Origin: Chryseobacterium paridis
GTDB taxonomy: Bacteria > Bacteroidota > Bacteroidia > Flavobacteriales > Weeksellaceae
Reading direction: 5' to 3'
NCBI RefSeq assembly: GCF_016595215.1
Contig: NZ_JAENHK010000010.1
Location: 1,163,390-1,227,389 of the forward strand
Length of the DNA stretch: 64,000 nucleotides
This document shows, one piece after another, positions 8,831 through 18,501 of the stretch (position 1 is its first letter; the number at the start of each line of letters is the position of its first letter). Under the pieces are notes generated by a model. That model did no database searches, was not told where the DNA came from, and saw only the letters and a list, made by a program, of their open reading frames with translations. The position numbers were made by a program, and so were the translations under genes.

Positions 8831-11800
8831 TTATACATTGCCTTTAGCGATATCCCACTGCCACTTCCAGGTAGATTTTTTCACTTTCTGTCCATAACTC
8901 ATAATATTATCTGTAGAATTTGTGGGATTATTATTTCCGTTTGCATATACAAACTGTCTGTCTGCATCTGCTATTGGCGTACCATCTTTATGGGTATGAT
9001 GTAAGCCTAATCCATGTAAACCTTCATGGGAAATAGTATCATTTCCTCTTGCAGCTCCCTGTATCCCATTAAACAATATTACGTTTTTAATTTTAATATC
9101 CTGTACCTGGCCAGGAACCGCAGCTGCTGAACCGGAAGTAGGATCATAGAAGCTATCATATGTATTTTCATTAAAACTAAACATGGTATAATATCCTGCA
9201 AATGTTGGATTCGTTGCAATAAATTTGTTTTTCACATAATCAAAAATCCCCGCTTTATCTTCAAAAATGTTACCATCTGTATTATATACATTACCTGAAG
9301 TATTTTGATAAATAAAATCTCCATACGTCTTATTACCATGGGCATCAGTAATAATCCGAAATTTCGCATCTCCCGTTAAATCCAAGATCGGACCTGTTTT
9401 GAGTTCACTGGTGATAAGACATTGATACAATCCTTCCTGTAATCTTTTCTTCTCACCTGGAGAAAACGCTCCTGTCTTAATACCTCTTACTGCATCTATC
9501 TTAGTTCTGACCGGAACTAATACGAAATTTTGATTTTTTCTGGCAGTTGCATCATTTCTTAAAACATTAATTTTCCCTACTAACTTTCTTTCCACCAATT
9601 GCTCAGCAGGTGTTTTTGCCATACTTCCTTTGGGATAAGCATAGATCTTAATTTCCTTATCACTATTTAAATCTTTCAGGCAAGTCACTTTTATTGTAGC
9701 ACTCGCAGAATTAACCAATCCTGAAGTTTTTGCTTTATCCTGAAGTTTAGTTTTATCAATGGTAATGAATGTTTCTGTAGGTTTATTTATGGTGCTTAAA
9801 TCAAATTCCAGTTTGTCAACGTCTTCTTCAATTTCCACCAATACTTTTAGCTTAGCTTCATATTTCGGTTTGTTAACAATTGATGCAGGCAGACTATTAA
9901 CAAAATCTTTAGAAAATATAGTAAGATAAGGTACAAGATACTCTACAGATGGCGGTACAGCAGGAGTCGGAGCTCCAGCAGGCAATGGTTTTCTGGAAAT
10001 AGGGATAATAGAATATTTCGTTTTTAATTGGGGATATGCAGTACCAGTTGGCCCACCCGTCAGATCAGTAGCACCATCTTTGTAACCGCCTTCAATAATA
10101 TCTGCATAAGCGGGTTCAGTTGTAAGGCCATTATCTTTCTCTCTTATCCAGTCAAAACCAAACTCTCCGTTCCAGGCAGAATGCGGACGAAAGTAAACCA
10201 TTGCAATTGCAATTGTCTCGGTAGCTGAAGCGACTGCTTTTTTTGCTGTATTCCCAAGTTGATTGCCACTTTCTCCATACATTTCAGCAGTTCCTTTACT
10301 ATTGATAATCGCTTGTTTATCAGAATGCACCAGCGTCCTCTCCGTTCCGTGTAACTTCGCTTCTGAAGCTTCAATATTTAGGGTATTTTTACTGCTAAAC
10401 AAAGCTTTCCCACTAAACAATCCCATAAAACCAGTAACAACCTGCTTCATATAGGGTGTGAAAACAAAAAACTTAGACATTGCATTAATGATTACATTAT
10501 TGGAAACATTCAACTCCAAATTATTGTAAGCATTCAATTGAATATCTGTAGCATTCATTATTATTTTATTCGGAGCTGTAACATTGATATTACCCTGTCC
10601 ATCCATAAAATAAGTATTTCCGCTTGGGTCCTCGATCGTTACACTTTTTTCAGTGTCATTCATCAATATCTTAATACCACTCCGGGTCTGAATAGATTTC
10701 AAATGATTCTCTAATCCACCACCTAAGGCAATACCACCATGAAACATTCCTCCCATAGCAAATGGAAAGTCGGGATTATGATACTCAAAGCCTACCATAA
10801 CCTGGTCCCCAATTTCCGGAATAGCCACAAATCCTCTATTTTTACCAACTGCATCTGTTCCTCCAGCATCAGGGCTCATCATCCGAATAAAATGAGTAGT
10901 ATCATCAATCTGCCAATCAAATCTAACCTGTATTCTTCCTTGATTTAAAGGATCTATATTGGAAATAACAGTTGCAATTTGTGGTTCAGCTTTAGGTTGT
11001 ACAAAATCAGGCCTAGGCATAAAACCTGTACCTTCAGCAATAGCTTCGAAACTACCTGTATAATATCCTCTTGCATCTACATTATGGCTCACCTCTGTAA
11101 TCATCAGCTTGGTAAAATAGGAGGTTTCATTGGAATCCGGTTTTCTCATATTAATATCTGCAACACAGCCAATATAAAGAAAAGGAACAGTTGTATTTCC
11201 TGAAACTGCAAAGACCTCTACGGCTTTGCTTCCTCTTGCACTGTTCTGCGAATCCTCCACATCCATAAACATATTCGCATTTACAGGAGTCGGAGTTAGT
11301 GAACGAACTGTAAAAATATCCTCATTAAGTTCATAGGCTTTTGAAGGTAAATCTCCCAAATGTTTAATCACCTTATCAGAGCCTATCATTTTTGCATGAT
11401 TACTGCTGTTATATCCAAAAAATTCAGGTTTTGTATGGATTGCTTTAAGCTCTATTTGTACATCATTTACATTACTCCCATATACCAATTCAATTGATCG
11501 TTCAGAGGATGGTAACTTTCCAAAATGAAGGATTTCTCCGTCATAATAAAATTGCTCTCCATAAGCTTCTGCAATCCGTGTCAAATAATTATAATGGGTT
11601 TCATTGTATTGAGAACTATAATTGATATAGCTTTTGTTTTGAGCATCAATTCTATAATCAAATTTTCCAGTCCCTAATGTTTCTTTAATAATTCTTTCTC
11701 CAATGATAGAAGTATTAACCGGTTGATTTCCTCCAAAGCTTTGGGTATGCGGAGCTGAATCCATAAGAATAGTCGGACTTTTTCCCTTCAGGACTATGTT

Positions 11801-12145
11801 TCCTAAACTCATTTTTTCCTGACTGAATGCCACATTAGTAATCAATCCTACAAATGTTCTTTCAGGACTTTCGTTTTCGGCATCTTTGTATTTAAAAACA
11901 ACTGTAATTCGCTTTCCTAAAAATTTTTGTGCCTCTTCCAGATTATGATTCTCTATCTCTCCTAACGAATCATGAGCTAATATCAATTCAAAATCATGAT
12001 GTCTTCTTGCACTCTGTTGCAAACTAAAGTGCTTAAAATGGTCAATTGCTTTACCTTCAATTACAATGTCCAGTTTTACCACACGGTTAATACCCGAGAT
12101 ATGGTTTTCCAAAATCTTTTCAGAATTGGAAGCCTGATTGTTCAT
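8831..12145 (-). CDS. VgrG spike protein with C-terminal metzincin-type zinc protease domain
   Basis: A 1104-residue protein. Residues 1 to about 600 match the Bacteroidetes T6SS VgrG: a phage-tail-hub-like N-terminus, the NPLNQGRIQVRFDW segment near 400 and GMFHGG near 470, then repetitive beta-helix strands (INVTAPNKIIM, NVSNNVIINA). A tryptophan-rich segment around 652-666 includes WNGEFGFDW. The C-terminal region ends with HEGLHGLGLHH at 1040-1050, an exact HExxHxxGxxH zinc-binding motif, and NIMSYG at 1080-1085, a plausible Met-turn. Together these indicate a metzincin metallopeptidase fused to the spike, i.e. a specialised T6SS effector delivered into a neighbouring cell. It is first in a cluster with a lipoprotein and a DUF4280 protein. 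The boundary of the toxin domain is uncertain. Confidence 0.85.
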   Translation of the reverse strand: MNNQASNSEKILENHISGINRVVKLDIVIEGKAIDHFKHFSLQQSARRHHDFELILAHDSLGEIENHNLEEAQKFLGKRITVVFKYKDAENESPERTFVGLITNVAFSQEKMSLGNIVLKGKSPTILMDSAPHTQSFGGNQPVNTSIIGERIIKETLGTGKFDYRIDAQNKSYINYSSQYNETHYNYLTRIAEAYGEQFYYDGEILHFGKLPSSERSIELVYGSNVNDVQIELKAIHTKPEFFGYNSSNHAKMIGSDKVIKHLGDLPSKAYELNEDIFTVRSLTPTPVNANMFMDVEDSQNSARGSKAVEVFAVSGNTTVPFLYIGCVADINMRKPDSNETSYFTKLMITEVSHNVDARGYYTGSFEAIAEGTGFMPRPDFVQPKAEPQIATVISNIDPLNQGRIQVRFDWQIDDTTHFIRMMSPDAGGTDAVGKNRGFVAIPEIGDQVMVGFEYHNPDFPFAMGGMFHGGIALGGGLENHLKSIQTRSGIKILMNDTEKSVTIEDPSGNTYFMDGQGNINVTAPNKIIMNATDIQLNAYNNLELNVSNNVIINAMSKFFVFTPYMKQVVTGFMGLFSGKALFSSKNTLNIEASEAKLHGTERTLVHSDKQAIINSKGTAEMYGESGNQLGNTAKKAVASATETIAIAMVYFRPHSAWNGEFGFDWIREKDNGLTTEPAYADIIEGGYKDGATDLTGGPTGTAYPQLKTKYSIIPISRKPLPAGAPTPAVPPSVEYLVPYLTIFSKDFVNSLPASIVNKPKYEAKLKVLVEIEEDVDKLEFDLSTINKPTETFITIDKTKLQDKAKTSGLVNSASATIKVTCLKDLNSDKEIKIYAYPKGSMAKTPAEQLVERKLVGKINVLRNDATARKNQNFVLVPVRTKIDAVRGIKTGAFSPGEKKRLQEGLYQCLITSELKTGPILDLTGDAKFRIITDAHGNKTYGDFIYQNTSGNVYNTDGNIFEDKAGIFDYVKNKFIATNPTFAGYYTMFSFNENTYDSFYDPTSGSAAAVPGQVQDIKIKNVILFNGIQGAARGNDTISHEGLHGLGLHHTHKDGTPIADADRQFVYANGNNNPTNSTDNIMSYGQKVKKSTWKWQWDIAKGNV

Positions 12146-12580
12146 ATTTTTTGCGAGTTTTTTGGTGTATAATTAATAAAGTTAGACAAAATCCAGTCAC
12201 ACATATTTTTTTTAAAGTAAAACTGAATAATTGTAGTAAAACTACGATCTCCTAAAAAATGCATTTGCTCCATCATTGCTGTTAAATGCACCAACATTTT
12301 CCGTATCTAAATAATTCAGGGAATTCGTTGGTGTGAAGTAACTACAAGTATTCTATGTCTCATGACGATCAAATTTTACATCAATTTCTTGTTGATAAAA
12401 GTATAAAATTAATAATCATGTGGTACCCGGTTTTACCCTATTTTATTTAGGGAAATCCACTGGAAATATTCTTTTTAGTTAACCATTAATGAATTTTTGA
12501 TTAATAAATATCCGAATTATTGGCAAAAGAGATATACAATACTTTTGAAAGCTTTTCTACAGCGTTGATAATCTAAAAGC
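12146..12580. other. Upstream region of the VgrG gene
   Basis: About 430 bp of AT-rich DNA between the VgrG start and the terminator of the lyase gene. A near match to the -7 consensus (TAACTTTA on the minus strand at about 12176) is the only promoter-like signal. No coding remnant was recognised. Confidence 0.4.
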
Positions 12581-12605
12581 AAAAGCTCCTTTCAAAGGAG
12601 CTTTT
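12581..12605 (-). terminator. Intrinsic terminator of the ArgH-like lyase gene
   Basis: A 12-bp stem (AAAAGCTCCTTT with AAAGGAGCTTTT) has a minimal loop, with T-rich flanks on both strands. It lies 48 bp past the stop of the minus-strand lyase gene. Confidence 0.8.
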
Positions 12606-12652
12606 TGATTACTGGGATATCAATAACTTACTGTTAACTGTTTTCATTTGCT

Positions 12653-14239
12653 TTAATTGCTATATTCAGAAATCAGTTTTTGAAGAGCCTTGCTACTCTT
12701 TTCTAAATCTGACTGTTTACCTTCAAGCCATTCTTTTTTTCTACTGTTATCTTTTAATCCTTTATTGATCATATCCTGAACCGCTGATGGGGCAGGCATT
12801 CCGGGTCCTACCTTACGGACTACACTTTTTACGGGATCCAAAGCTTCCTGAAGTTCGCTATCCGTAATATTCAGTTTCTGATTTCTTTTGGATGCCACAT
12901 TTTTGATCATATCTACTGTAATTTGGTCCGCCGTTTTCTTTCCTGCAATAGCCTGATTAACAACATCAGCTACAATTTCATGCGCGTCCCGGAAATCCAT
13001 ATTACTTTTTCTGACAAGAAGATCCGCAAGATCAGTCATGGTCGAAAAATTTTCTCTCGCATATTTCAACATTTGCTCCTTATTAACCTGAAGCGTTTTA
13101 GTCAACCCGGTCATTGCATGAGTAGAAGCCAAAACGGCATCTAATGATTTTGGTTCTAGTGGAGATCTTGTACCACTATGCTGATATTCTATCGCATTTA
13201 AAGAAGTAAGAATTGCCATCAATTGCCCTACAGAATTTGCAGCAGCCTTTCGGCTACGTTCCAAAGCATCAGGATTTTTTTTCTGCGGCATCATGCTGCT
13301 GATTCCGGCAAAAGCATTATCAAGCTCTGCAGACTGGTATTCATCAGTACTCCAAAGCTGTATTTCTGATGCAAAACGACTTAAAGAACTCATGTAGATC
13401 GCATTATCAGAAGCAAACTCCGTAATATGATCCCATCCAGCTACTCCTTCTATGGTATTAGAAACAAGTCCTTTAAAACCCAATAACTCTCCTACCTGAG
13501 TCCTGTTTATAGGCCAGCTTGTTCCTCCTGTCGCACCTGATCCTAAAGGAGATTCATCAATTCTTGCGTATAGTTCAATATAACGATTCAATGATTTTGA
13601 AAGGCTTTCATCAATAGCTGTAAGATAATGGGCAAAAGTAATAGGCTGAGCCTCCTTACGATGCGTGTAAGCGACCATCACAGTTTCCAGATTGCCTGAA
13701 GCTTTGGTTAAAATCTCACTGCGGAATTGTATTATTGAACCAATGATATCTAACAACCGATCCCGTAAAAACATTCTGTTGGTCGTATTATCCATATCAT
13801 TTCTGCTTCTCCCAATATGCATTTTGCCTCCTAAATTTCCTATTTCTTTTATTAAAGCTGATTCATAGGGCATATACAGTCGCAATGCCGGATCTTTTTC
13901 AGCTAATCGATCTACGTTTTGTAACCCTATTAATATTTTCTTAGCCTCCTCTCTGGAAATAATATTTTGCTCTTCCAACATGATTACGTAAGCTTTATGA
14001 AGATAGCTCTGATAAGGGAACATAGCATCCGCTAAAGTTTCATTTTTTGCTTCATAGTCATATAACTCCTGAAATTCGGGGGCTTTCGCACCGGAAGTTC
14101 TTCCAATACGGCTAGCATCTTGTAATGACTTATTTTGATTCATATTCTGTTCAGGCTTCTTGATCAATTGAGCATTTAAATTTTCTGACCATAAAAAAAC
14201 AGCTCCGATTGTTATTATTTTCAGATAGGTATTATTCAT
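12653..14239 (-). CDS. Exported argininosuccinate-lyase-like enzyme
   Basis: A 528-residue member of the fumarase/aspartase/ASL superfamily with a hydrophobic N-terminus (IITIGAVFLWSENLNAQ) that looks like a Sec signal peptide; family members are normally cytosolic and about 460 residues. Superfamily motifs are present but altered: HIGRSRNDM (ASL has HTGRSRNDQ), YTHRKEAQPITFAHYL (usual YTHLQ.AQP), PLGSGATGG, and SSMMPQKKNPD in the signature loop, whose GSS serine pair is kept as ISS. The alterations at substrate-contacting positions suggest a substrate other than argininosuccinate, and export would separate it from arginine synthesis. No arg genes are nearby. It is a single gene with its own terminator at 12581-12605. 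Confidence 0.75.
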   Translation of the reverse strand: MNNTYLKIITIGAVFLWSENLNAQLIKKPEQNMNQNKSLQDASRIGRTSGAKAPEFQELYDYEAKNETLADAMFPYQSYLHKAYVIMLEEQNIISREEAKKILIGLQNVDRLAEKDPALRLYMPYESALIKEIGNLGGKMHIGRSRNDMDNTTNRMFLRDRLLDIIGSIIQFRSEILTKASGNLETVMVAYTHRKEAQPITFAHYLTAIDESLSKSLNRYIELYARIDESPLGSGATGGTSWPINRTQVGELLGFKGLVSNTIEGVAGWDHITEFASDNAIYMSSLSRFASEIQLWSTDEYQSAELDNAFAGISSMMPQKKNPDALERSRKAAANSVGQLMAILTSLNAIEYQHSGTRSPLEPKSLDAVLASTHAMTGLTKTLQVNKEQMLKYARENFSTMTDLADLLVRKSNMDFRDAHEIVADVVNQAIAGKKTADQITVDMIKNVASKRNQKLNITDSELQEALDPVKSVVRKVGPGMPAPSAVQDMINKGLKDNSRKKEWLEGKQSDLEKSSKALQKLISEYSN

Positions 14240-14410
14240 AGGATATTTACAAATTTCGTTAGTATCTTGTTTTGAGCCTTTTCAGGAAAAGATGTGGTTA
14301 TATTAAGCGACCAAAACCTTTATTACAAAATAAGAACAATAATTTATTAAAAGCAACTTTGTTGCAATAAAATAAAAGTTAATTGTTATATTGATAATTT
14401 CATGAAACAA

Positions 14411-14441
14411 AATGACCTTCAAATATAATTTGAAGGTCATT
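14411..14441 (-). terminator. Terminator of the gnd-zwf-pgl operon
   Basis: A 14-bp perfect stem with a 3-nt loop lies 39 bp after the pgl stop; T-rich flanks are present on both sides. Confidence 0.8.
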
Positions 14442-14479
14442 ATTCTTTTTTAACTGATTTAAGTTTACTTAATCAAAAT

Positions 14480-15190
14480 CTAGCTTGTCGCTTTTTTATC
14501 TGTAAAAAACTGAAAGCCTTCTTTCTTTTCAATAAGTTGTAGTGGATATAATTTCGGATTGTATTCCCCATTTAACACCTCATTTAATGCATGTTTCTTG
14601 GATTCGCCAAATGCCACCACCAGTATATTTTCAGCCTTGTTAATCAATGGAGCTGTCAAAGTGATCCTGAACATTTCCTGAGGTTTCAGATAATAGGCCG
14701 AAACCCATTTTTCATTTTCATCTAAAACCTTTTCACCTGGAAATAAAGACGCGGTGTGGCCATCATCTCCCATTCCTAAGAGTATAAAATCAAAAACACC
14801 CTCATTGCCAAGCACACTTCTGATTTGCTGCTCATATTCTTTAGCATAATCTTCTGGAGAAATTCCATCCTTATACATAGGGAAAATATGATCTTTATTC
14901 ACTGGAACTTTATCCAGGAGTGCCTCGAATGTCATACGCGCATTGCTTTTATCATCATGTAAAGGAACCCAGCGCTCATCCACCCAAAAAAAGTAAAGCT
15001 TGCTCCATTCAATTTTATCTGCATACGCTTCTGTTGCCAGCAAATTAAAAATAGCCTTAGGAGATGAACCTCCACTTAGCGCTACGACAAAACGGTCATT
15101 CTTTTTGATCGATTGTTTTGAAAGATCCACAAAAGTATCAGCAGCTTTTTTATACAGTTGATCTAAATCTTCAAATATGGTAATATTCAT
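14480..15190 (-). CDS. pgl: 6-phosphogluconolactonase (DevB type)
   Basis: A 236-residue enzyme of the glucosamine-6-phosphate isomerase/6-phosphogluconolactonase fold, hydrolysing 6-phosphogluconolactone to 6-phosphogluconate. The VALSGGSSPKAIFNLL loop near residue 40, VDERWVP near 85 and LLGMGDDGHTASLFPG near 150 are the characteristic motifs. Length is normal for the family. It is the last gene of the gnd-zwf-pgl operon, starting 20 bp after the zwf stop, and is followed by a strong terminator. It is cytosolic, in contrast with the exported propeller-type lactonase at 1990-3141. Confidence 0.93.
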   Translation of the reverse strand: MNITIFEDLDQLYKKAADTFVDLSKQSIKKNDRFVVALSGGSSPKAIFNLLATEAYADKIEWSKLYFFWVDERWVPLHDDKSNARMTFEALLDKVPVNKDHIFPMYKDGISPEDYAKEYEQQIRSVLGNEGVFDFILLGMGDDGHTASLFPGEKVLDENEKWVSAYYLKPQEMFRITLTAPLINKAENILVVAFGESKKHALNEVLNGEYNPKLYPLQLIEKKEGFQFFTDKKATS

Positions 15191-15210
15191 TTTTTTGTTT
15201 ATTAAAATTG

Positions 15211-16692
15211 TTATACCCAGCTATGTCCCTGTCTTTCAACCAAAGCATTGCTGTCTTCAGGTCCCCAGCTTCCTGCTTTATAGTTTGGAAAGGAAGAATC
15301 CTTATTATTTTCCCAGGCTTCCTGTATGGTTGTTACCACATCCCAGGCTTCTTCTACCTGATCAGAACGCATAAATAAAGTCAGATCACCCAATAGAGCA
15401 TCCAACAATAAAGTTTCGTAGGCTTCAGGAGTATCTTCCTGACAGGCAAAATAATCAAAGATCATTTCAACAGGTTGTAACACCAATGAAAGCCCCGGTT
15501 TTTTAGTCATAAACTGCAACCTGATATCCATCATCGGCTGAATATTAATAACCAATCTATTGGCAGATAAAAGATGTGGGCTGTCTGAAAAAGTAGAATG
15601 AGGAAGAGGTTTAAATTGAATGGTAATATAAGAATGCTTTTCTTTCATTTTTTTTCCGGTACGAACATAGAAAGGAACACCTTGCCATCTCTCATTATCC
15701 AGGTAGAATTTTACTGCTGCAAAGGTTTCTGTATTAGAATCCGGAGCAATCCCGTCTTCTTGACGATAACCTTTTACCTGTACTCCATTTACGGTCCCCT
15801 TTCCATATTGCCCTCTTACGGCATAATGATCAACCTGATCGGATGGGATTCTACGGATAGACTTTAAAACATCTACTTTACGATCTCTTATCTCACCAGA
15901 CTCTAACGAAGCAGGTGGTTCCATAGCGACCATACATAGAATTTGTAGCAAGTGATTCTGAACCATATCCTTCAGAGCTCCTGTCTGTTCATAAAAAGCT
16001 CCTCTTGTTTCAACACCCACTTCTTCAGCTACTGTAATCTGCACCGATTCTATATATTTATGATCCCATAAAGGCTCAAAAATAGAATTTCCAAATCTAA
16101 ACGCTAATATATTCTGTACCGTTTCCTTTCCTAAATAATGATCTATACGATAGATCTGTTCTTCTTCAAACGTTTGTGCCAGAAGGCTGTTCAGCTCAAT
16201 CGCGGATTGTTTATTATGGCCAAAAGGTTTCTCAATAATAATACGGTCCTTTTTAGCATCAGCTGCTAATGATGTATTTTTGATATGATTAGAAATGGTT
16301 GTAATAAAGTCAGGACCAATAGATAAATAAAATAACCTGTTGGCTCTTACTCCATACACGGCATCAAAACTCTGCAGCTTCTTTTGCAAAGCCTCATAAG
16401 AACTTTCTTCATCCAGTTGATGTTGAAAATAGGTGATATGAGCCTGAAAACCTGCCCAATCTTCGGAACTTACTTTCTTTCTGGAAAAATGCTCCAGGTT
16501 TTCTTTGATATAGCCCCTAAAGTGTTCATCTGTATTGTCTGCTCTCCCCAGCGCAACAATGTTAAATCCTTTAGGCATTCTGCCATCAATATATAAATTA
16601 TAAAAAGCCGGAAAAAGTTTTCTTTTTGCCAGATCTCCTGTAGCACCAAAAATAACTATTGTAGTTGGCTGCAAGATTTTATTTTCATTCAT
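15211..16692 (-). CDS. zwf: Glucose-6-phosphate 1-dehydrogenase
   Basis: A 493-residue enzyme that oxidises glucose 6-phosphate to 6-phosphogluconolactone with NADP. The nucleotide-binding loop GATGDLAKRK is at residues 16-25 and the catalytic/substrate motif RIDHYLGKE near residue 184. The length is typical for bacterial Zwf. It lies between gnd (11 bp upstream) and pgl (20 bp downstream) in one minus-strand operon, so the three oxidative pentose phosphate steps are co-transcribed. Confidence 0.96.
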   Translation of the reverse strand: MNENKILQPTTIVIFGATGDLAKRKLFPAFYNLYIDGRMPKGFNIVALGRADNTDEHFRGYIKENLEHFSRKKVSSEDWAGFQAHITYFQHQLDEESSYEALQKKLQSFDAVYGVRANRLFYLSIGPDFITTISNHIKNTSLAADAKKDRIIIEKPFGHNKQSAIELNSLLAQTFEEEQIYRIDHYLGKETVQNILAFRFGNSIFEPLWDHKYIESVQITVAEEVGVETRGAFYEQTGALKDMVQNHLLQILCMVAMEPPASLESGEIRDRKVDVLKSIRRIPSDQVDHYAVRGQYGKGTVNGVQVKGYRQEDGIAPDSNTETFAAVKFYLDNERWQGVPFYVRTGKKMKEKHSYITIQFKPLPHSTFSDSPHLLSANRLVINIQPMMDIRLQFMTKKPGLSLVLQPVEMIFDYFACQEDTPEAYETLLLDALLGDLTLFMRSDQVEEAWDVVTTIQEAWENNKDSSFPNYKAGSWGPEDSNALVERQGHSWV

Positions 16693-16703
16693 TTTTCCGA
16701 ATT

Positions 16704-18122
16704 TTAGTTATTTGCACTTTGCCATGAAGTATGGAAAACACCTTCTCTATCAATTCTCTGATAGGTGTGAGCTCCAAAATAATCACGTTGAGCCTGGATA
16801 AGATTAACGGGTAAAGATTCTGTTGTATAAGCATCGAAATACCCTAATGCTGTTTGAAGTCCTAAACTTGAAATACCATTTGTGGTAGCATATCCAGCTA
16901 TTTTTCTTAATCCTTTAATTTTTGATTTAACAAGTAAAGCGATATCCTGATCAAGTAAGATATTAGACAAATTCGGGTCTTGGGTATACGCCGAATAAAA
17001 TTTCTCTAATAGAACAGAACGAATGATACATCCGCCTCTCCAGATCTTCACAACATCTTTTAGTGGAATCTCAAAATTATACTCTTCAGATGCTTTTACC
17101 AATAAAGCTAAACCTTGTGCATAACTGATCAATGTAGCCAGAAAAAGAGCATCCCCCACTTCCTTAATGAATAAGTCAATGTCTTCAGGGCTTACTATTT
17201 CCTTTTCAGAGTATAGCTGAGAAGCCTGAATACGCTCATCTTTATATGCTGATAAAATCCTTGAAGTAACCGCAATATCAATAGTTGGAATTGAAACACC
17301 TATTTCCATAGCCTGTTCAGAGGTCCATTTTCCGGTTCCTTTTGCGCCTGCCATATCTAAGATCTGATCCACAAGATAGTTATCAGTCAATGAATCTTTC
17401 TGTTGAAAAATATCTCTTGTGATCTCGATCAGAAATGAATTCATTTCACCATTATTCCATTCTTTAAAAACTTCGTATAGCTGATCATTATTTAAGTTAG
17501 CACCTCTCTTCAGTAAATCATAAGCTTCACTAATAAGCTGCATAATAGCATATTCAATTCCATTATGTACCATTTTCACATAATTTCCGGCAGAACCTTT
17601 GCCCATATAAGCAGTACAAGCTTCATCATTGACTTTAGCAGAAATCGCTTCGAGCATTGGCTTAAGTTGCGTGAAAGCTTCCAGATCTCCTCCAGGCATG
17701 ATACTAGGTCCTGTTCTGGCACCTTTTTCACCTCCTGAAACTCCCATTCCCATAAAATGTAGATTTTTCGATGCCAAATCAGCAATTCGCCTGTTGGTAT
17801 CTTCGAAATAAGAATTACCGGCATCAATAACGATATCTCCTTTGCTTAAAAGGGGTGTAATACTTTCCAATACCGCATCTACAGGTTTCCCTGCAGGAAC
17901 CATAAGAATAATCTTTCTTGGCGTTTCTAATACAGATACAAAATCTTCCAAAGATCCTGTCCCTTTTACTTTCATACCTGAGGTAGCCCCATTCTGCAAT
18001 TCTTTTATTTTCTCTTCGTCAAGATCAAATCCCGCAATCGAAAAACCGTGATCAGCAATATTATAAAGAAGATTTCTCCCCATTACACCAAGACCAACCA
18101 TTCCATAACTGTATCCTTCCAT
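16704..18122 (-). CDS. gnd: 6-phosphogluconate dehydrogenase, decarboxylating
   Basis: A 472-residue enzyme converting 6-phosphogluconate to ribulose 5-phosphate and CO2 with NADP. GLGVMG at residues 10-15 is the dinucleotide fingerprint, followed by DAGNSYFEDT, the substrate loop GVSGGEKGARTGP near 128, and KMVHNGIEYA with the catalytic Lys near 183. The C-terminal tail contains QRDYFGAHTYQRID, a usual dimer-tail motif. It is the first gene of the operon with zwf and pgl, so the operon promoter should lie in the region above 18122, although no clear -7 box was found there. Confidence 0.96.
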   Translation of the reverse strand: MEGYSYGMVGLGVMGRNLLYNIADHGFSIAGFDLDEEKIKELQNGATSGMKVKGTGSLEDFVSVLETPRKIILMVPAGKPVDAVLESITPLLSKGDIVIDAGNSYFEDTNRRIADLASKNLHFMGMGVSGGEKGARTGPSIMPGGDLEAFTQLKPMLEAISAKVNDEACTAYMGKGSAGNYVKMVHNGIEYAIMQLISEAYDLLKRGANLNNDQLYEVFKEWNNGEMNSFLIEITRDIFQQKDSLTDNYLVDQILDMAGAKGTGKWTSEQAMEIGVSIPTIDIAVTSRILSAYKDERIQASQLYSEKEIVSPEDIDLFIKEVGDALFLATLISYAQGLALLVKASEEYNFEIPLKDVVKIWRGGCIIRSVLLEKFYSAYTQDPNLSNILLDQDIALLVKSKIKGLRKIAGYATTNGISSLGLQTALGYFDAYTTESLPVNLIQAQRDYFGAHTYQRIDREGVFHTSWQSANN

Positions 18123-18478
18123 TGTATTGATATTAATATGAATTTATTATACAAAGAATAAATTTACGCAAAGCCCATGAGGAAAAAAATAAAAGAATAG
18201 AAAAATTCCCTGACTTTTTACATATCGCTCATTTATAAGCTGATAGTTTTATGCACTCTTTTATACTTATTCTTTCCTTTTTTTTAAAATAAAAAATCAG
18301 ATTTCTTTTTAGGTTTTATGTAAGTACTACTTATTCTGGCTAATTGCCATATTATTACTTCATTAGGTGGTGAATAAAAACCAAATTATATAGCATTATG
18401 TTTCTAATAACTGAATAAAACGTTATAATTATGGGAATAATCTATCAAAAAATAGCTGTTATTTATAACAATTAAGTA
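18123..18478. other. Divergent intergenic region upstream of gnd
   Basis: About 350 bp of AT-rich DNA that must carry the operon promoter (minus) and the upstream part of the promoter for the gene at 18502 (plus). No gene, RNA or repeat was recognised. Confidence 0.4.
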
Positions 18479-18486
18479 TATATTTG
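18479..18486 (+). promoter_or_regulatory. -7 box of the small hypothetical gene
   Basis: TATATTTG matches TAnnTTTG. It covers an in-frame TTG at 18484, so transcription should begin downstream of that codon, which favours the ATG at 18502 as the true start. Confidence 0.45.
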
Positions 18487-18501
18487 CCAAAATTTAAATT
18501 C

